Positions 37,801 through 50,520 of a stretch of 64,000 nucleotides of DNA are shown one piece after another. A program made the translations under genes and the position numbers. The DNA comes from Sordaria brevicollis (taxonomy: Eukaryota; Ascomycota; Sordariomycetes; Sordariales; Sordariaceae), in contig JAUTDP010000005.1 of assembly GCA_033439795.1 (NCBI GenBank), positions 1,054,001 through 1,118,000 of the forward strand. Direction: 5' to 3'. Every line of letters starts with the position of its first letter. Position 1 is the first letter of the stretch. The notes below the pieces were generated by a model. It made no database searches, was not told where the DNA came from, and saw only the letters and a program-made list of their open reading frames with translations.

Positions 37801-40600
37801 AATTAAATTAAATTTATATTATAACGCTATATTAATTTCTATTATCTTTAATAAAAATACCTATAATTTTAATATACTTTATTTATTATTATATATAAAT
37901 AATAAAAAAATTAAAGTTTTTTAAAATTTCGTAAAGGTAAAATCGATTATAAAAAAATTTTTAAATAGTAATAATAAAGTCGGGGGTAAAACGTTCAATA
38001 AATTAATTAAATAAATAATAAATACCGCCTATTTTCTATTCTATCTTTTTTTTATTATTTACTTCAATTATCTATTAAATTAAATTTAATCCCGCTAAAT
38101 ATAAAACGAATAATCGAAAAAACTATCGGTTTATCTTACTTTCAACTTACTATTAAAATAAAAATTCGAAAAATAATAATATCTTTTTGCAAAATACGTA
38201 TATATTAATATACGTAATATTTTTACCGTTATTAATTATTTTAACGTTTTTAAAATCCTTTTCATTAAAATTAAATACATTAATTTCTTCGTACTTAATC
38301 TTTTCGAAATTATCCTTATTATCGTAATTATATCCCTTATCCTCCGATTCGTATTTAAAATTACTTTTAAATAAAGAGTTTCCTCTATTACCGCCGCCGC
38401 CTCCGCCTCTACCGAAGTAACGAAGTAAATTAAAGGGGGTATAAAAATTATATAATCTTCGATATAGAATACCGCTATTACGTTTTTTATTATTATAATA
38501 TAAATCGTTATTATTATTATTATTATCGGGAAACGTATTACCGCCGCAACTTCCTCTTCTATTATTATTATTATTATAATTAAAATTATCGTCACTGAAT
38601 ATCTAATTATTAAAAATAAATTTTGATATAATAATAGGTCGACCTTTTATACTTTTATAAAATAAGAGTAATTAATTAATAAGAATTTAATTAAACGTAT
38701 AATAATTAATAGCCAATTCGGGGATTTAAAATTAATATAATATTTATAAATAATTATTATAATTCGTTAATAAAATTATATTACCTTTTATAAAGAGGTT
38801 AAAGCGTAATATATTAATTAAATTTTATAATATTAAAGGGGCGGACTAATTACAATTAAAAGTATAATTATAAAGGGTAATAACTATTTTGAATTTCTAT
38901 ATTTATTCGCGAAAAAGATTATTAGGGAATAAAATAACCTAAGGCTCTTTAATTATTTTATTAATTAATTCATTTATAACCGCTTTAAATAATCCGAAAA
39001 TATCGTCTTATAATTTAATTAATTTCTCTACGGTATATAAGGTATTAAATACTTTACTTTTATTTTTAAACTAAATTTCGATAGGGCTAAATAGGGTAAA
39101 CGGATTATTAAATAATCCCTTAAATATATCTTTACAAATCTCTTTAATAATTTAAATACGTACCGTATTAATTTATACTATAATATTTTCTATAATTATC
39201 TTCGCGGTAACTTTTTACTATTTTACTAAATTTTTAAAAATATTATCGATAAAAATTTTAATATTTTAAGATATTTCATCTATAATATTATTAATTTACG
39301 CTTAAATATTCGATAATTATTTTTTTAACGCGTAATTAAAATCCCGATTAATTTCGTCCTTTAATATAATATTAAAAATTTCTACGCTCTTTTAAATTTT
39401 TTTAATTAAAATATTAATTTTAAATATATAGCCGATTAATATTTTCTCTATTTATTTACAATTTTTTTTAATAATATTTTAAAAAATATATATTTATAAA
39501 AAAATTTCGTTAAAAACGGTATTAATTTACTAATTGAATTTAATATCTAAATATAATATAGACTTTTTATTAATACTTATTTTTTCGGAACGCGTAGGGA
39601 AAGGTTTATTAGGGTTATAAATAAGTAAATTTATAATTTACGAATTACGACCTTAACGTATTAAAGAATTTAAATTGCGATATAAATATAAATCCTCCTA
39701 TTAATATTAAAAAGGCGTAATTTACTTCGGCGGGGCTTAATAATTTATTATATTTAATATAGGTTATTCGGGTTACCTCTTCTTTTAAAAGGAGAATTTA
39801 TATTTAAATTAATTTATTAATAAATATCGGATTTCTTAATAGAAATTAATAATATAGAGGTTATAATATATTACCAATAATTATTTAATAATATAGGACT
39901 TAACTTCGTAAAATTTAACTTCGCTCTTAATATAATTAAAAATATCGTTTTAAATATAAAAAGTATTTTCGAAATATATATAATCGAAATAGGCTTATCG
40001 GCCGATAGAATGGTTTAAATTAACCTCCGAAATAAATTAAATATTATAATTATTATTAATAAGGATATTAAAATTAATATATAATCCGGGTATAATATTA
40101 ATTATATTTTATTTTTTTATTCGGCTAGCCTAAAATACGTTTTAATAAATACGAATTAAAATATTAATTTTATAATAATAAAACCGGTATAAAAAAATAC
40201 GTAATTAAAAATTAAATTAATTTTAAATATTATTACGTATTTAAATTTAATAATAGAGGAAACCTTTAGCTTTTAATAATTTCCTATTAGAATCCGGGTA
40301 ATAATAATATAAGTATTTAAATTTACTATATTAAAAGGGGTAAAGAAGGGGAAATAAAAATCTTTATAATTACTTAAATTCGCTATAAAGAGTGTAAAAT
40401 TACGTACTTAAATTCGGTAATTAAAGAAGAAAATAATTAAAAAATATTAATTAAATAAATAATATACGCTTTAAAAGAGGGAAGGGGGTTTTTATAATCG
40501 TAAAAGTATTTAAATTCGTTTTACGTACCTTATTCGGAATACTTCCTACTCTTACGCGGGGTAAGGAGAAGTAATCGCGTATATAATATCGATAAAGCCG
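34824..40600 (-). pseudogene. Element D gag and reverse transcriptase part
   Basis: On the minus strand reverse transcriptase is seen at about 35,600-35,000 with the catalytic box FINDIIIF (35,350-35,325; ancestral YIDD-type) followed by a KNYLKYL helix. Upstream, around 37,620-37,550, the translation NNCIM...SLINYTRDYN matches the pattern of the Cys-x2-Cys...Cys-Trp-Ser..His gag finger of some fungal gypsy elements, strongly RIP-altered. Gag extends to about 40,600, next to the 5' LTR. The 119-residue Ile-rich frame at 38,236-38,595 is low complexity and probably not a separate gene. Confidence 0.65.
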
Positions 40601-40674
40601 CTTTAATTATAACCGTTTAACGATAATAGTTTAATATAATTTAAATCGAAGCAATTTTAATTATAATTACTATT

Positions 40675-40972
40675 TAATACCGAATAAGTATTATAAAGCA
40701 ATAAAAAAGAATTTTAATTATTATAAACGTATATAAATTAATAAAGAAAAAAGAAATTAAAAAGAAGGGAACTCGTAGCGGTCGAAGATTATATATACTA
40801 CGAACGCGGGGCAAACCCACTTATATAGGTTAAGCGCGACTACGGTCGTGGTCGCGGTCGCAATAACCGCGCACCCGACTATCGGTCGCTGCCAGCCGCG
40901 GGGGGCCAGTAGGTAGGCTATTACGTGCTAGTATCTCTAATATGTAATATCTGCGATACTATTCCGGTATTA
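40675..40972 (-). repeat. 5' LTR of element D (right copy)
   Basis: It starts TAATACCGAATAAG and ends CTATTCCGGTATTA, so its ends are inverted repeats of each other. It is less mutated than the left LTR (for example CGGTCGCTGCCAGCCGCGG). It is followed by GCTAT. Confidence 0.9.
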
Positions 40973-41138
40973 GCTATTAAAAGAATAAAGAAATTACTTA
41001 ATTTAAAAATAAAATTCTTTTATACTATAAATTTATAGAAGAAACATTTATAAATAACTAAAATGCAATTAAGTAATACGTAAAGACTTGAAGCGTACTT
41101 CTAATTATAAAGGAAATCCCTACCCCCTTCCCTTTTAT

Positions 41139-41600
41139 GAATAAAATTTTTAATAACGAGGGTAATAATAATAATAATAAATTATTTATCCCTACTTACG
41201 TTCGTAACGGTAAAAGGAAAGTAATAACGTTAAAAATTGACTTTAAAAAAAAAGAAGAAGAATAATACAACCGAAATTGTAATTAAAAATATTAGGGCGT
41301 TAATTAACGTAATAAGGGAGATTAACGCTACCCCTATTATTACCCCCGTTATTATTAATATTATTTCTTCGGACTTCGCGTTTAAAATATAATTCGACCG
41401 CGCCCTCGATCTATTTTATAAGGAATAGGAAGATAAAGTTAACGATACTATTATTAAAATCGCGTTTCGAAAATAAAAGGAGTCGGATAGAAAGGCGTAT
41501 TATTTTATTAAAATATTTAATAAAAAAGGGGAAACGTACTTTTATAAATTAAAGAGGAGGGTTAATAATAATATTAATAGAAGGAAGGGAAGTAATATCA
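41139..41600 (+). pseudogene. Second reading region of Harbinger element G
   Basis: From the ATG at 41,139 the plus strand reads MNKIFNNEGNNNNNKLFIP and then, after a stop, a charged helical stretch with FDRALDLFYKE (about 41,395) and KESDRKAYYFIKIFNKKGE (about 41,478-41,535). Harbinger elements usually carry a second gene for a DNA-binding partner of the transposase, and this region is convergent with the transposase as expected. I cannot see a firm Myb signature here, so the assignment is by position. Confidence 0.35.
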
Positions 41601-42289
41601 TTATTAAGGGAGGAAATTTTTATTTAAAATATAAATTTAATTTTATCGATTTTAAATTATAATAATTATAATATAATTTATTCATTAAATACGGGACCTA
41701 TAGGCGGGATATAGATCGACCCTAGATTTTAATATTTTATTAATTTAGTATATTATATTAATATTTTTATATTATTATTAAAAAAAATCGTATATATATA
41801 AAAAAAATACTATTTTATTTATTAAATTAAACCAAATCAATATATTTAATTTATATTAAGTTAAATTATTTTTACAATCGATATAAATATTAAAAGTAAT
41901 ATTAGGATTTTAGTCGGTAGAGTATAGTGGGAGTTAAAACGGCGCTAATATAATTTAATATAATAAATATATTTATTTAAAATTTAAAATATTTTAAAAT
42001 TAAAAGTATTAAACTCTATATTCGATTATTTATATTTTAATATTTTAATATTTTAATACTCTAATACTCTAATACTTTCGATTATTATTATATAAATTAT
42101 TATTTTTATAATAGATTTAATCGATTTAAATAATAATTTAAATATTAGGTATTAAATTTTCAATTATTTATTTAAAAAATTTAATCTAATAAATAAAATT
42201 TATATATATTCTCCCCTCCTCCTTCCTCTTCCTTCCCTTACTAAATTAATTTTTAATTACTAAATAATTAATTTCTAAATTTCTCCCGT

Positions 42290-42649
42290 CCTTTTAAATT
42301 CGTTATAATAATCGATTTATATCTTCTTTGTAATACGGTTAAGAATTTAAATTATATATTTATAAGCGCTACCGCTAATTTCGAAAGAAGTAAAATCGTT
42401 CCGTTTATTACCCTCTTTATTTATAATTAGGTTAAGACGCGCTATTTCCTCTTTTATTACATTTTCGAATAAAACGCTACCGGATAAATTATTATAAATA
42501 TTAAAAATATTATCGTATTTATAAAATTGATTTAATAACGTTATTATAGCGAAAATAATTTTAACCTATATATTAATATCGAAATTAAGCGAATACTAGT
42601 AAATTTTAAATATCCCCTTTAATTTATTAATAATTTTCTTAACGATTAT
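42290..42649 (-). pseudogene. Harbinger G transposase, C-terminal part
   Basis: The minus strand from 42,649 reads IVKKIINKLKGIFKI and then FDINI-x-VKIIFAIITLLNQF, matching the end of PIF/Harbinger DDE transposases (IERIFGxLKRRF...HNF). The catalytic Glu position is Lys (AAG at 42,640-42,638), a G-to-A change. The rest of the protein lies at 50,521-50,914 on the other side of element F. Confidence 0.7.
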
Positions 42650-43506
42650 TGTCACGAGCGACGTAATTACGAGAGATAAACTTAACACGTTGAATCCAGG
42701 TCTATTATTTGAAGCGGAGCTTCAATATAAAAAGTATTGAAAAAATACGAGCGTTGAACGTAGCTTCTTTTATAATACGGCGACCCCCCTACAATTACTA
42801 CGTTAATCCTCCCGAAGTTTCTCGACCTATAATTAACTAGAAAAAAATTCTCGAATTGGAATTAGCTAAATTAGACCCTTTATCCCTATCCGCCAAGCTC
42901 GCTTAGAATTTAGCGGCTCGCTTAAGGCTTAATATTTAAAAGTAGGTCCGATCACAGCAAAGTGGGTACCAAAATAATGAGTAAACTGAGACGAGTACAA
43001 TAGTACCACTCACGTGACCGTAGCTAGCCTGCCGGCCGAGAAAAACGGCTTTGAAAAAAAAAAAACCGATGGATGGAATTTAAGAAGGAAAGTTTTCGAA
43101 AATTTCGCTAAGTCTTTTTACTACCTTATTTACCCTATAGTTTTTTTGGAAAAAAAATTAATAAAAAAATTTATTAAAAAAATATTAAAAAAAAATCGTA
43201 AGGTAGTAATATTAAGCTCCGCTTTAAATAAATTTCTACCCACCCGTATAAAATTTGCCGAAGGTAAATTTTGCGGGGGTACGGGGGCGGTAGCCCTCGT
43301 AGAATTATAAAATAAAGAAGAAAAGAAGAAAACGAATAAAGGGCGCGCCCCGCGCTAAAGTTTATATTTAGGCGCGAGCGACCTACGAAGGTAATACGCA
43401 ATTATATATATTAATATAATTAACCTTTATTAGGGTAATTGCCTAAGTAATAACCGGTCCGTTAAATAGGGCCCTAATAAGGACCCTATCCGCTAGCGCC
43501 GTAATA
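42650..43506 (-). repeat. 3' LTR of element F with repeat A copy 2 inside
   Basis: It starts TGTCACGAGCGACG and ends CGCCGTAATA. Sequence identical in order to the right LTR is interrupted after GGTCTATTAT (42,708) and resumes as AGAATTATAAAATAAAG (43,301). The unoccupied form is in the right LTR (GGTCTATTGTAAAATTATAAG). Confidence 0.9.
42709..43300 (+). repeat. Repeat A copy 2 (592 bp) inside an LTR of element F
   Basis: It starts TTGAAGCGGAGCTTCAA, a perfect 17-bp palindrome, and ends GTAGCCCTCGT. It aligns end to end with copy 1 and like it lacks the tRNA-like cassette and has one copy of the GGTACC/CACGTGA core. It keeps many CpA sites. The 98- and 75-residue frames at 43,014-43,401 cross its borders and are not genes. 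Confidence 0.85.
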
Positions 43507-46500
43507 CTACCCCCCCCTTCGAAAAAAGATTCGCCCTAAATCTTCGAAATATTAGAATTATTATTATATATAAAATAGGTCCTTCACTTCTTAACGCCTA
43601 TTACCCTCTTTAATTTCTTTATACCCTTCCTTAAAAGGACGTTATCCTCCGGATAATTTTTATCGAATTCCTCCGCTTTAATTTTCTATAATTATTTTTT
43701 TTAAATATATAAGCGGCCCCGGGTATTTAAAGTATACTTCGTAATATATTTTCAAAAATTTAAATAAATTTTTAAAATTTTTAATATTATAAAATTTCGG
43801 GTTCGGGTTATATCCTTTCTAATTTATTTAATATTAAAATTTACTAAAATATACCCGAGAAATTAAAATTTCCTTTACCTCCTATTCGATATCGTTTCTT
43901 ATATATTCCTTTACCGGCTCTTTTAACTTTTAACCGAATAATAAATTATTAAAATATTTCCGAAATTTATCGGTATAAAAAATATCCGTTCTTCTCTAAC
44001 CTTTTAATATTTTTAATTTAAACGAATAATTATACTTTTCCTTAATTTTAAAATATTAATTCGTTAAAGGAAAATCGAATTTATAATTTAACCGGTTTAT
44101 AAATTCGCTCCGCTTAATAATAAATATTCTATTATTAAATCCGAAATCCGGGACGCATTAATATTTATTTAATTATTTAATTATCCGCTCTTAAACTTTA
44201 ATAATAAATTTTTTTACTTTATTTACGTATTTTCGGATCTAATTTACTAAACTTTACGCATCTTCCCGGTTAAATTTCTCTCTAATCGTTAATCGTATAC
44301 TATTAAAATTAATTCGAACTTCCTAATCCAAAATTTTAAATATTAAAAATCCTCTTAATATTTCGTATAATTATATTCTATTTAAATTATTATACGGTAT
44401 TCTTATTTATATTATATTTATTACCGGGATCGTTTTTAATTAATTATTTTAGAAGTAATTAACGAAAGGACGAAAATATTAATCGAAATATTCGTTTATA
44501 ATTTCGGCCTACCCCATAATTTAATTATATTCCGAAGAGGTTAATTTCTATTTAATATTCAAAATCTTAATTAATTCGTTTATAAAATCCATATAAATTA
44601 AAAGCCTCTATCCGAAATAATTTCGTTTAATAATTTATAAATATAATAAGGGCCTTCGTAATATATATAAATTACGTTTCGGGCTATTACTGTTATAAAA
44701 TAAAAGATAATCTATAATATTTTATTTAATTAATTTATTATTATAAATATATTATCGAATCCTCGTTTATCTTTAAATATAATTTTAAAATTTACAATTA
44801 AATTCTATTAAATACGCTAAACCGTCGGAATAAACTTTAATTTATTAGGGGTCTTATTTCGGGGAACCTTCGAAATATAATATATTACGCAATTAGCAAT
44901 AAAACGATCGACGTTATTAATTATTCCTAATTATTAATATTATATAAATACTAAGCGTCTTATTTTATTTCGACTTAAATAAACGGTAATAATTTTTATA
45001 TATAATTCGTAAATAATTTAAATTTTTAAAGTGCCGGGTAATATAATAAATTTATTAAAACGGGTAAAAATTTTATCGGTAATAAGTCGATACTTATTCT
45101 CCCCCCTTTTAATTATATTTCGATAAATTTCTAAATCCGGGTATATTTTATTTTCGAAAATAAAGTAATCTATAAATAAATAGCCTTCTAATCGTTCTTT
45201 TCGAATTCTTTTTACAATTTTAAGATTAATTTCTATAATAACCGTATTTAGGGATATAATCGATATATAAATTATATTAATATTATTAATTATATTATTA
45301 AGCTATATTATTTAATTATTATCGAAGTTTTTAAAAATTTAAAAAATCCTTTATACTTTTTACTTCGCCTTTTAATTCTTTAAATCCTTTACTTTCTTTA
45401 ATAATACGTTCGTTATATTATTTTCCTTTTTTAATCGGTAAAAAATAACAAAATAATATTAAAATAGGAATTCGGCCTACCCGGCTTATTATAAATTTAA
45501 AAATCTTTTAGTACTAAATTATTTAAAAGCTTTATTATCTATTAAAATTAAAAAGGGTTCGTATAAATTAATAAATTCGGCTTTCTAATATTATAAAATT
45601 TTAATAATAATTATTAATTCCTTATTATAAATAGAATAATTATATTCTACGCCGTATATCGTTTCTAAATAAAAAATAACCGGTCGCTATTTATTATCGA
45701 TTAATTATAATAATACGTTAATTATTATTCTATTAAACGTATTCATTTCTATACGTATTAAGCATTCGTATTAGAAATAGGCTAAAATAAGCGTTAATAA
45801 TAAACGACTTTTGAATTTTTTAAATACGGCCTAATAATTTTTATTCCAATTAAAGATTTTTCCCTTTTTAATTATAATTATTAAAAATTTCGCTATTCGA
45901 TTATAATCCTTAACGAAGCGTTTATAAAAGTTATAGAAATTTAAAAAGGATTATATCCCTTATATATTCGTTAAAACCTACTAATCCTTTATAATTATAA
46001 TTTTCTAAAGGTTTACTAATACGTTATTAATTTTAATAATAAAATTTAGGAATTTAATCTTCTTAATATAAAATTCGTATTTATTTAAATCCGCTTATAA
46101 ATTGGCCGCCTTTAACTTCGCTAATATTTTTTTAATATAAATTTTATATTTTTTTAAATTATTCGAAAAAATAAAAATATTATCAATATATACGCTATAA
46201 AAATCGTCGAAATATCTTATTAAAGTTTTATTAATATATCGCTAGAAAATAAACAGGCCGTTCATTAACCCGAAGGGTAAAACTTTATATTTATAAACGC
46301 CGTATTTTATTTAAAATATTATTAACTCTTCGTTATCCGGGTATATATATATCTAATAAAATACTTATTAGATATTTATTTTTAAAAAAATCTTTACCTA
46401 ATTAATTTAAACGATAATTTTATCGATAAAGGGTAACGGGTATTTATTTTTTCGAATAATAGCATTAAATTTCTAATAATCTACATAGAATTTTAATCTA

Positions 46501-49500
46501 CCATTAATTTTAAGTATAAAAAAGATAAACGCCGCCTATAAAACCGAATTACTCTTAATAAACCCTTTAACTAATATTTTATTAACGTATTTTTAATAAA
46601 TTTCTAATTCGTTTACCGATATTTTATATAACGGACTATAATTAAAATTTTCGGGTTTTACTCTATTTATTAAATTAATTTTATAATCGTTAATACGGTA
46701 ATTTAATAAAATATCGGATTCCTTTTTACTAAATACGTTTAAATATTTATAAATATATTCGGGGATTTCTTTTTTAATTCGCTTACGTAATTCTATTTTA
46801 TTTTTAGCGAAAGCTTATTTTTTTCAATCGTCGATAAATCGATCGAACTTATAAAAGCTAATAATTCTTATATATTCTTATTTAATAAATATAAAAAAAG
46901 CGTTAATACCAATAATAATAAAATCGTTATAATATTTATACTATTTTACGCCATTATATTTTAATCGGTATCGGTTACGTACGTTTTTTCCTTAATAGGG
47001 ATTATTCTTTCGTTTAATTTCGAATATTTTAATATATTCGCGTCGCGTAAGTATTATATTATCGTCTTCCCGTTGTAGGGCGTATTGGTTTATTAATTTG
47101 CGTTTTATCTTTATTAAATTTTCGTCCTTTTTTAATCGAATAAATTTTTTTTTAGGCTCCTTAAAAAATTCGGTCGGTCGGTTATATTTTATTGAAGGTA
47201 ATAGTAAAGGAATCGTATCGACGAAAGTTTCGAATTCGGAAATCCGTTTATTAAATGCCAAAAAAATAATAATAATTTTATCGAAGATTAATTTAGTATT
47301 AATAATGTTTATTAAAACCTTATATTTCTTTAATTAATATTTATTTAAAATAATATTATAGTCCGAATTAACGATAATTATTATTTCTTTATCGAATTTC
47401 TAGCCTTATATTTTAATTAATCCTTTTAAATATTAATCGATTATTTCGTTATATTATCCGGTATAACTTCTTATAATATATAATTAAAACCCGTATAATC
47501 TTTTTACTCTTTATTTTATTATATTACTTATAAAATCCTTATTTATAAAAATATTATTATTTATTCCCGAATTAATAAATATATCGTTCGTAAATAAAGT
47601 TTTTTTATTATTACCTATTATAATATAAAACGTAACTAAAATTAGCCTATTTAAATAATTTTTTAAAAATCCTTTATTTATTTTTATATTCTCTAGTAGT
47701 ATTTTTTTTAAATTCTTTTTAAAATAAATATTTATTAATTTAATTTTTGGGAAAGAGTTTAATATTCTTAGGGTAATTAATTTTCCGCCTTATTATCGGC
47801 CGGTTTATTATCCTCTTTATTTTTACGACTATAATAATTAACGAATTCGTTAATACGGTTAAAATTACTATTATAATAGTTAGGATAATTATAAAAATAG
47901 TATTTAATTTTTTTATATACGAAATATTTATTTTCTTCGAATAATTTACAAACCTTTTTATAAATTATATTAAGGGCGCGACGGGAATTACTTCGGTTAC
48001 CGCTACCGGTATTAATACTAATATTAATAATATTATTAAAATTCTTATTAAAATCGTTAAAACCCTTAACCTTATTAAATAAATTCGAAAAAAAGGAAAT
48101 ATTTTTATCCTTATTTTTATTATCCTTTTTAATTTTATTATTATAGAAAATACATTAATTAATTTCGACCGCCTTTTTAATTATTAAAGCGTATTAATTA
48201 AAAATTATATCCTTTTATCTATATTTTTAAAAAAATATATTCTAAATATTACCGAAGAGCTTTTAATTAAATTCTTATTTCTATAAATTAAGCGGGCGAT
48301 TATATTCTCCGATTAAGTAAATAAATTTATTATAGAATTCTTAGAAATTATTATTTATTTCGAATTTTAAATCGTTAAATTCGTAAATAGCTTTCTCTTT
48401 ATAATTATAATTATAATATTCGGTACGTAAATAAGTTAATAATTTATTAGAAGTTTTAATATTATAAAGGCCGTCGGCGAAATAGGGTTCGAAGTTTTAA
48501 ATAATTTTATTAATAATACGGTTTTCGATATATATTTTCTTAATTTTATTATCGAAAAAGTAATCGACGTTTAATTTAAATTTATTAAAAATATAACGAT
48601 ATTAAACGTCGAAAGTAATAATATCCTTATCTTTTTCGTTATAGAAATAAGGTAGGTCCTTCTTTTTAATTAATAAACGTTTATAATTAATTATAGAAAA
48701 ATCGGTAATAGGGGTCTCTTTATAACGGCCTCCTTCGTTATTATCTTTATTATAATTGGTATAGTCGGTATAATTGTAACGCTCGAAGTTTTTAGGAATT
48801 AAGAAAGCGATTTTCTTTTTACGGAAATTAATATTTTCTTTACGGAAATTAATATTCTTTTTAATTAAAGTAGCAATTACGGTATATAAATCGGTTATAT
48901 CACTATCCTAGGTAATTATTATTCCTTTTAATTCCTTAATTTAAACCTTTATAATTATTAAATTATTTTTAATTTTAGCGAATTCCTTTTCTTTCTTAAT
49001 TAAATCGCAACGGGTCTTATTCTATTTAATAAGGAAACGGGGATAAAAAAAGTAACCCTTAATTGAAAAATTATTTTTTTATTCGTAAAGGGTACCTTAT
49101 TTATTAATACGGCCGTTATTAAATAAAGTATTATTCTAAACCTCTTCATTATTAAACAGGTCGTTATTCTATTTATTATTAAACGGGGTATTATTTTAGG
49201 CTCTTTTATTAGAATATTCGGTAATTTAATATAATATAATAAATTAAATTTAGAATTTACGGTTCTTTTCGCGTAATATAGCGTTTTTATAACGTAAAAT
49301 TTCGTAATCGTTTAATTCGAAGTTAGGATCCTTATTCCTACGGGCCTTTAATAATTAGCGCGTTAAGAATATATTTTTATTTTATTCTTTACGTAAATCT
49401 TTATAGAAACGTTCGTTATTTATTTTAGCGCCCTTCTAATATTTTAATAAATTAGCGGCGTATTTGTATATTTATTTTAAATTAATATTTAAATTAATAA

Positions 49501-50255
49501 TAATAATTTAATATCCCCGTTATTAAGAAAAAATAGCCTTAATTAAAATAATTCGCAATTTAATTTCTTTAAAAATAATACGTATACCCTCGGAATCTTC
49601 GATAATAAATTTAAAAGTATTAAAATCTATTAATAAAATATTATTATTATTTTATTCTTAATAATCTTAACCTATAGCTATTAAAACCTTAAAAATAAAA
49701 GCTAAATAACCCTTATTATATTAGGTTTAATATTTCGCAATTATATTAATCTTTATATATAAGAAGCCGAATAAATCCTCCGTACTAAATATATAATAAA
49801 TATTAGCGAACTTATTAATAATTTCCTAATTGAAAAACGTAATAGCTTTATTTATATCCTTTAGAATATTATAATCCTTTAAATTAAATTTATCGATATT
49901 ATATAATTAAGTATCCTATTTCTTTTTAAGGGTACTAATTATAATATTATTAAACGAACGACGCTTAAAAATATTATTTTATTAAATAATTATATTAAGA
50001 GTAATAAATATATTTATTATATTAAATTTAATTTATTCGATTATAAACTTATTAAATATATTCTTTTTCTAAACCTTATTTATTTAAACGCTTTTAATAA
50101 TAAATAATTTAGCGGTTTTAATTATAATAACTTTTTCGTCGGGGGTATATACTATCGTAATTAATTATAAGGGTATATATTATAATTATTTTAATCGGTA
50201 AATAAGTTTAGGATATTTGGATATTTCTCTAATATATTAAGAATAATCTTATAAT
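43507..50255 (-). pseudogene. gag-pol remnant of element F
   Basis: Reverse transcriptase at about 46,530-46,180 reads LKINGRLKFYVDY, NAIIRKNKYPLPFIDKII, IYPDNEEL and YGVYKYKVLPFGLMNGLF, the standard gypsy order. Integrase lies below it (about 45,500-44,000), and near 43,860-43,700 a tail with KYPGPLIYLKK resembles the end of a fungal chromodomain region. A degraded knuckle is possible at about 47,900-47,860 (YYFYNYPNYYNSN). An 89-residue open stretch at 46,992-47,261 lies just upstream of reverse transcriptase in the same sense. Gag extends to about 49,700. Confidence 0.78.
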
Positions 50256-50520
50256 TATTACGAGCAACGTAGTTACGAGAAATAAATTTAATACGTTAAA
50301 TTTAGGTCTATTGTAAAATTATAAGATGAAAAAGAAAAGAAGAAAACGAATAAAGGGCGCGCCCTGCGCTAGGGTTTATATTTAGGCGCGGGCGACCCAC
50401 GAAGGTAGCACGCAGTCACGTACGCTAGTGCGGTCAACCTCTATCAGGGTAACCGCCTAAGCGACAACCGGTCCGCCAAATAGGGCCCTAACAGGGACCC
50501 TGTCCGCTAGCGCCGTAACA
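50256..50520 (-). repeat. 5' LTR of element F
   Basis: It starts TATTACGAGCAACG and ends GCGCCGTAACA. The right 180 bp are nearly RIP-free (GCACGCAGTCACGTACGC), while the left part is converted. ATTAT follows. Confidence 0.9.

Larger units (their letters stand above)
17128..40972 (-). mobile_element. Element D: Ty3/gypsy chromovirus split by nested elements B copy 2 and C
   Basis: Two 298-bp LTRs (17128-17425 and 40675-40972) with ends TAATACC..GGTATTA (ancestral TGATACC..GGTATCA) bound the element, and the 5-bp duplication GCTAT flanks it (17123-17127, 40973-40977). Excluding the 15.1-kb nested block at 19690-34823, D is about 8.7 kb. Its genes run on the minus strand: gag at high coordinates, then reverse transcriptase, RNase H, integrase and a chromodomain at low coordinates. 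It is inserted in DNA that continues at 40,973 as Harbinger element G. Confidence 0.92.
40973..42649 (-). mobile_element. Element G, left part: PIF/Harbinger DNA transposon remnant
   Basis: After removal of element F the right end of this stretch continues the transposase read from 50,914 downward. The stretch holds the transposase C-terminus (42,649 to about 42,290), an AT-rich spacer with a tandem 8-11 bp repeat of the AATACTCT/AATATTTT type (about 42,030-42,085), and a second reading region on the plus strand. I did not find the terminal inverted repeats; the left end was presumably lost where element D and repeat A copy 4 lie. Confidence 0.65.
42650..50520 (-). mobile_element. Element F: complete Ty3/gypsy element inserted in the Harbinger G transposase
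   Basis: LTRs at 42650-43506 (interrupted by repeat A copy 2) and 50256-50520 (265 bp) and a perfect ATTAT duplication (42645-42649, 50521-50525) define it. Without repeat A the left LTR is also about 265 bp. Genes run on the minus strand. The insertion separates the conserved LFNLRYIKL and KKIINKLKG blocks of the G transposase, so F is younger than G. Confidence 0.93.

Noticed and set aside
38236..38595. 119-residue Ile-rich minus-strand frame
   Set aside because: Low-complexity runs from ATT/ATA repeats inside gag of element D; no domain and no start context.
43014..43401. Overlapping 98- and 75-residue frames on opposite strands
   Set aside because: They cross the border of repeat A copy 2 and an LTR of element F; two strands open over poly-A/poly-T runs.
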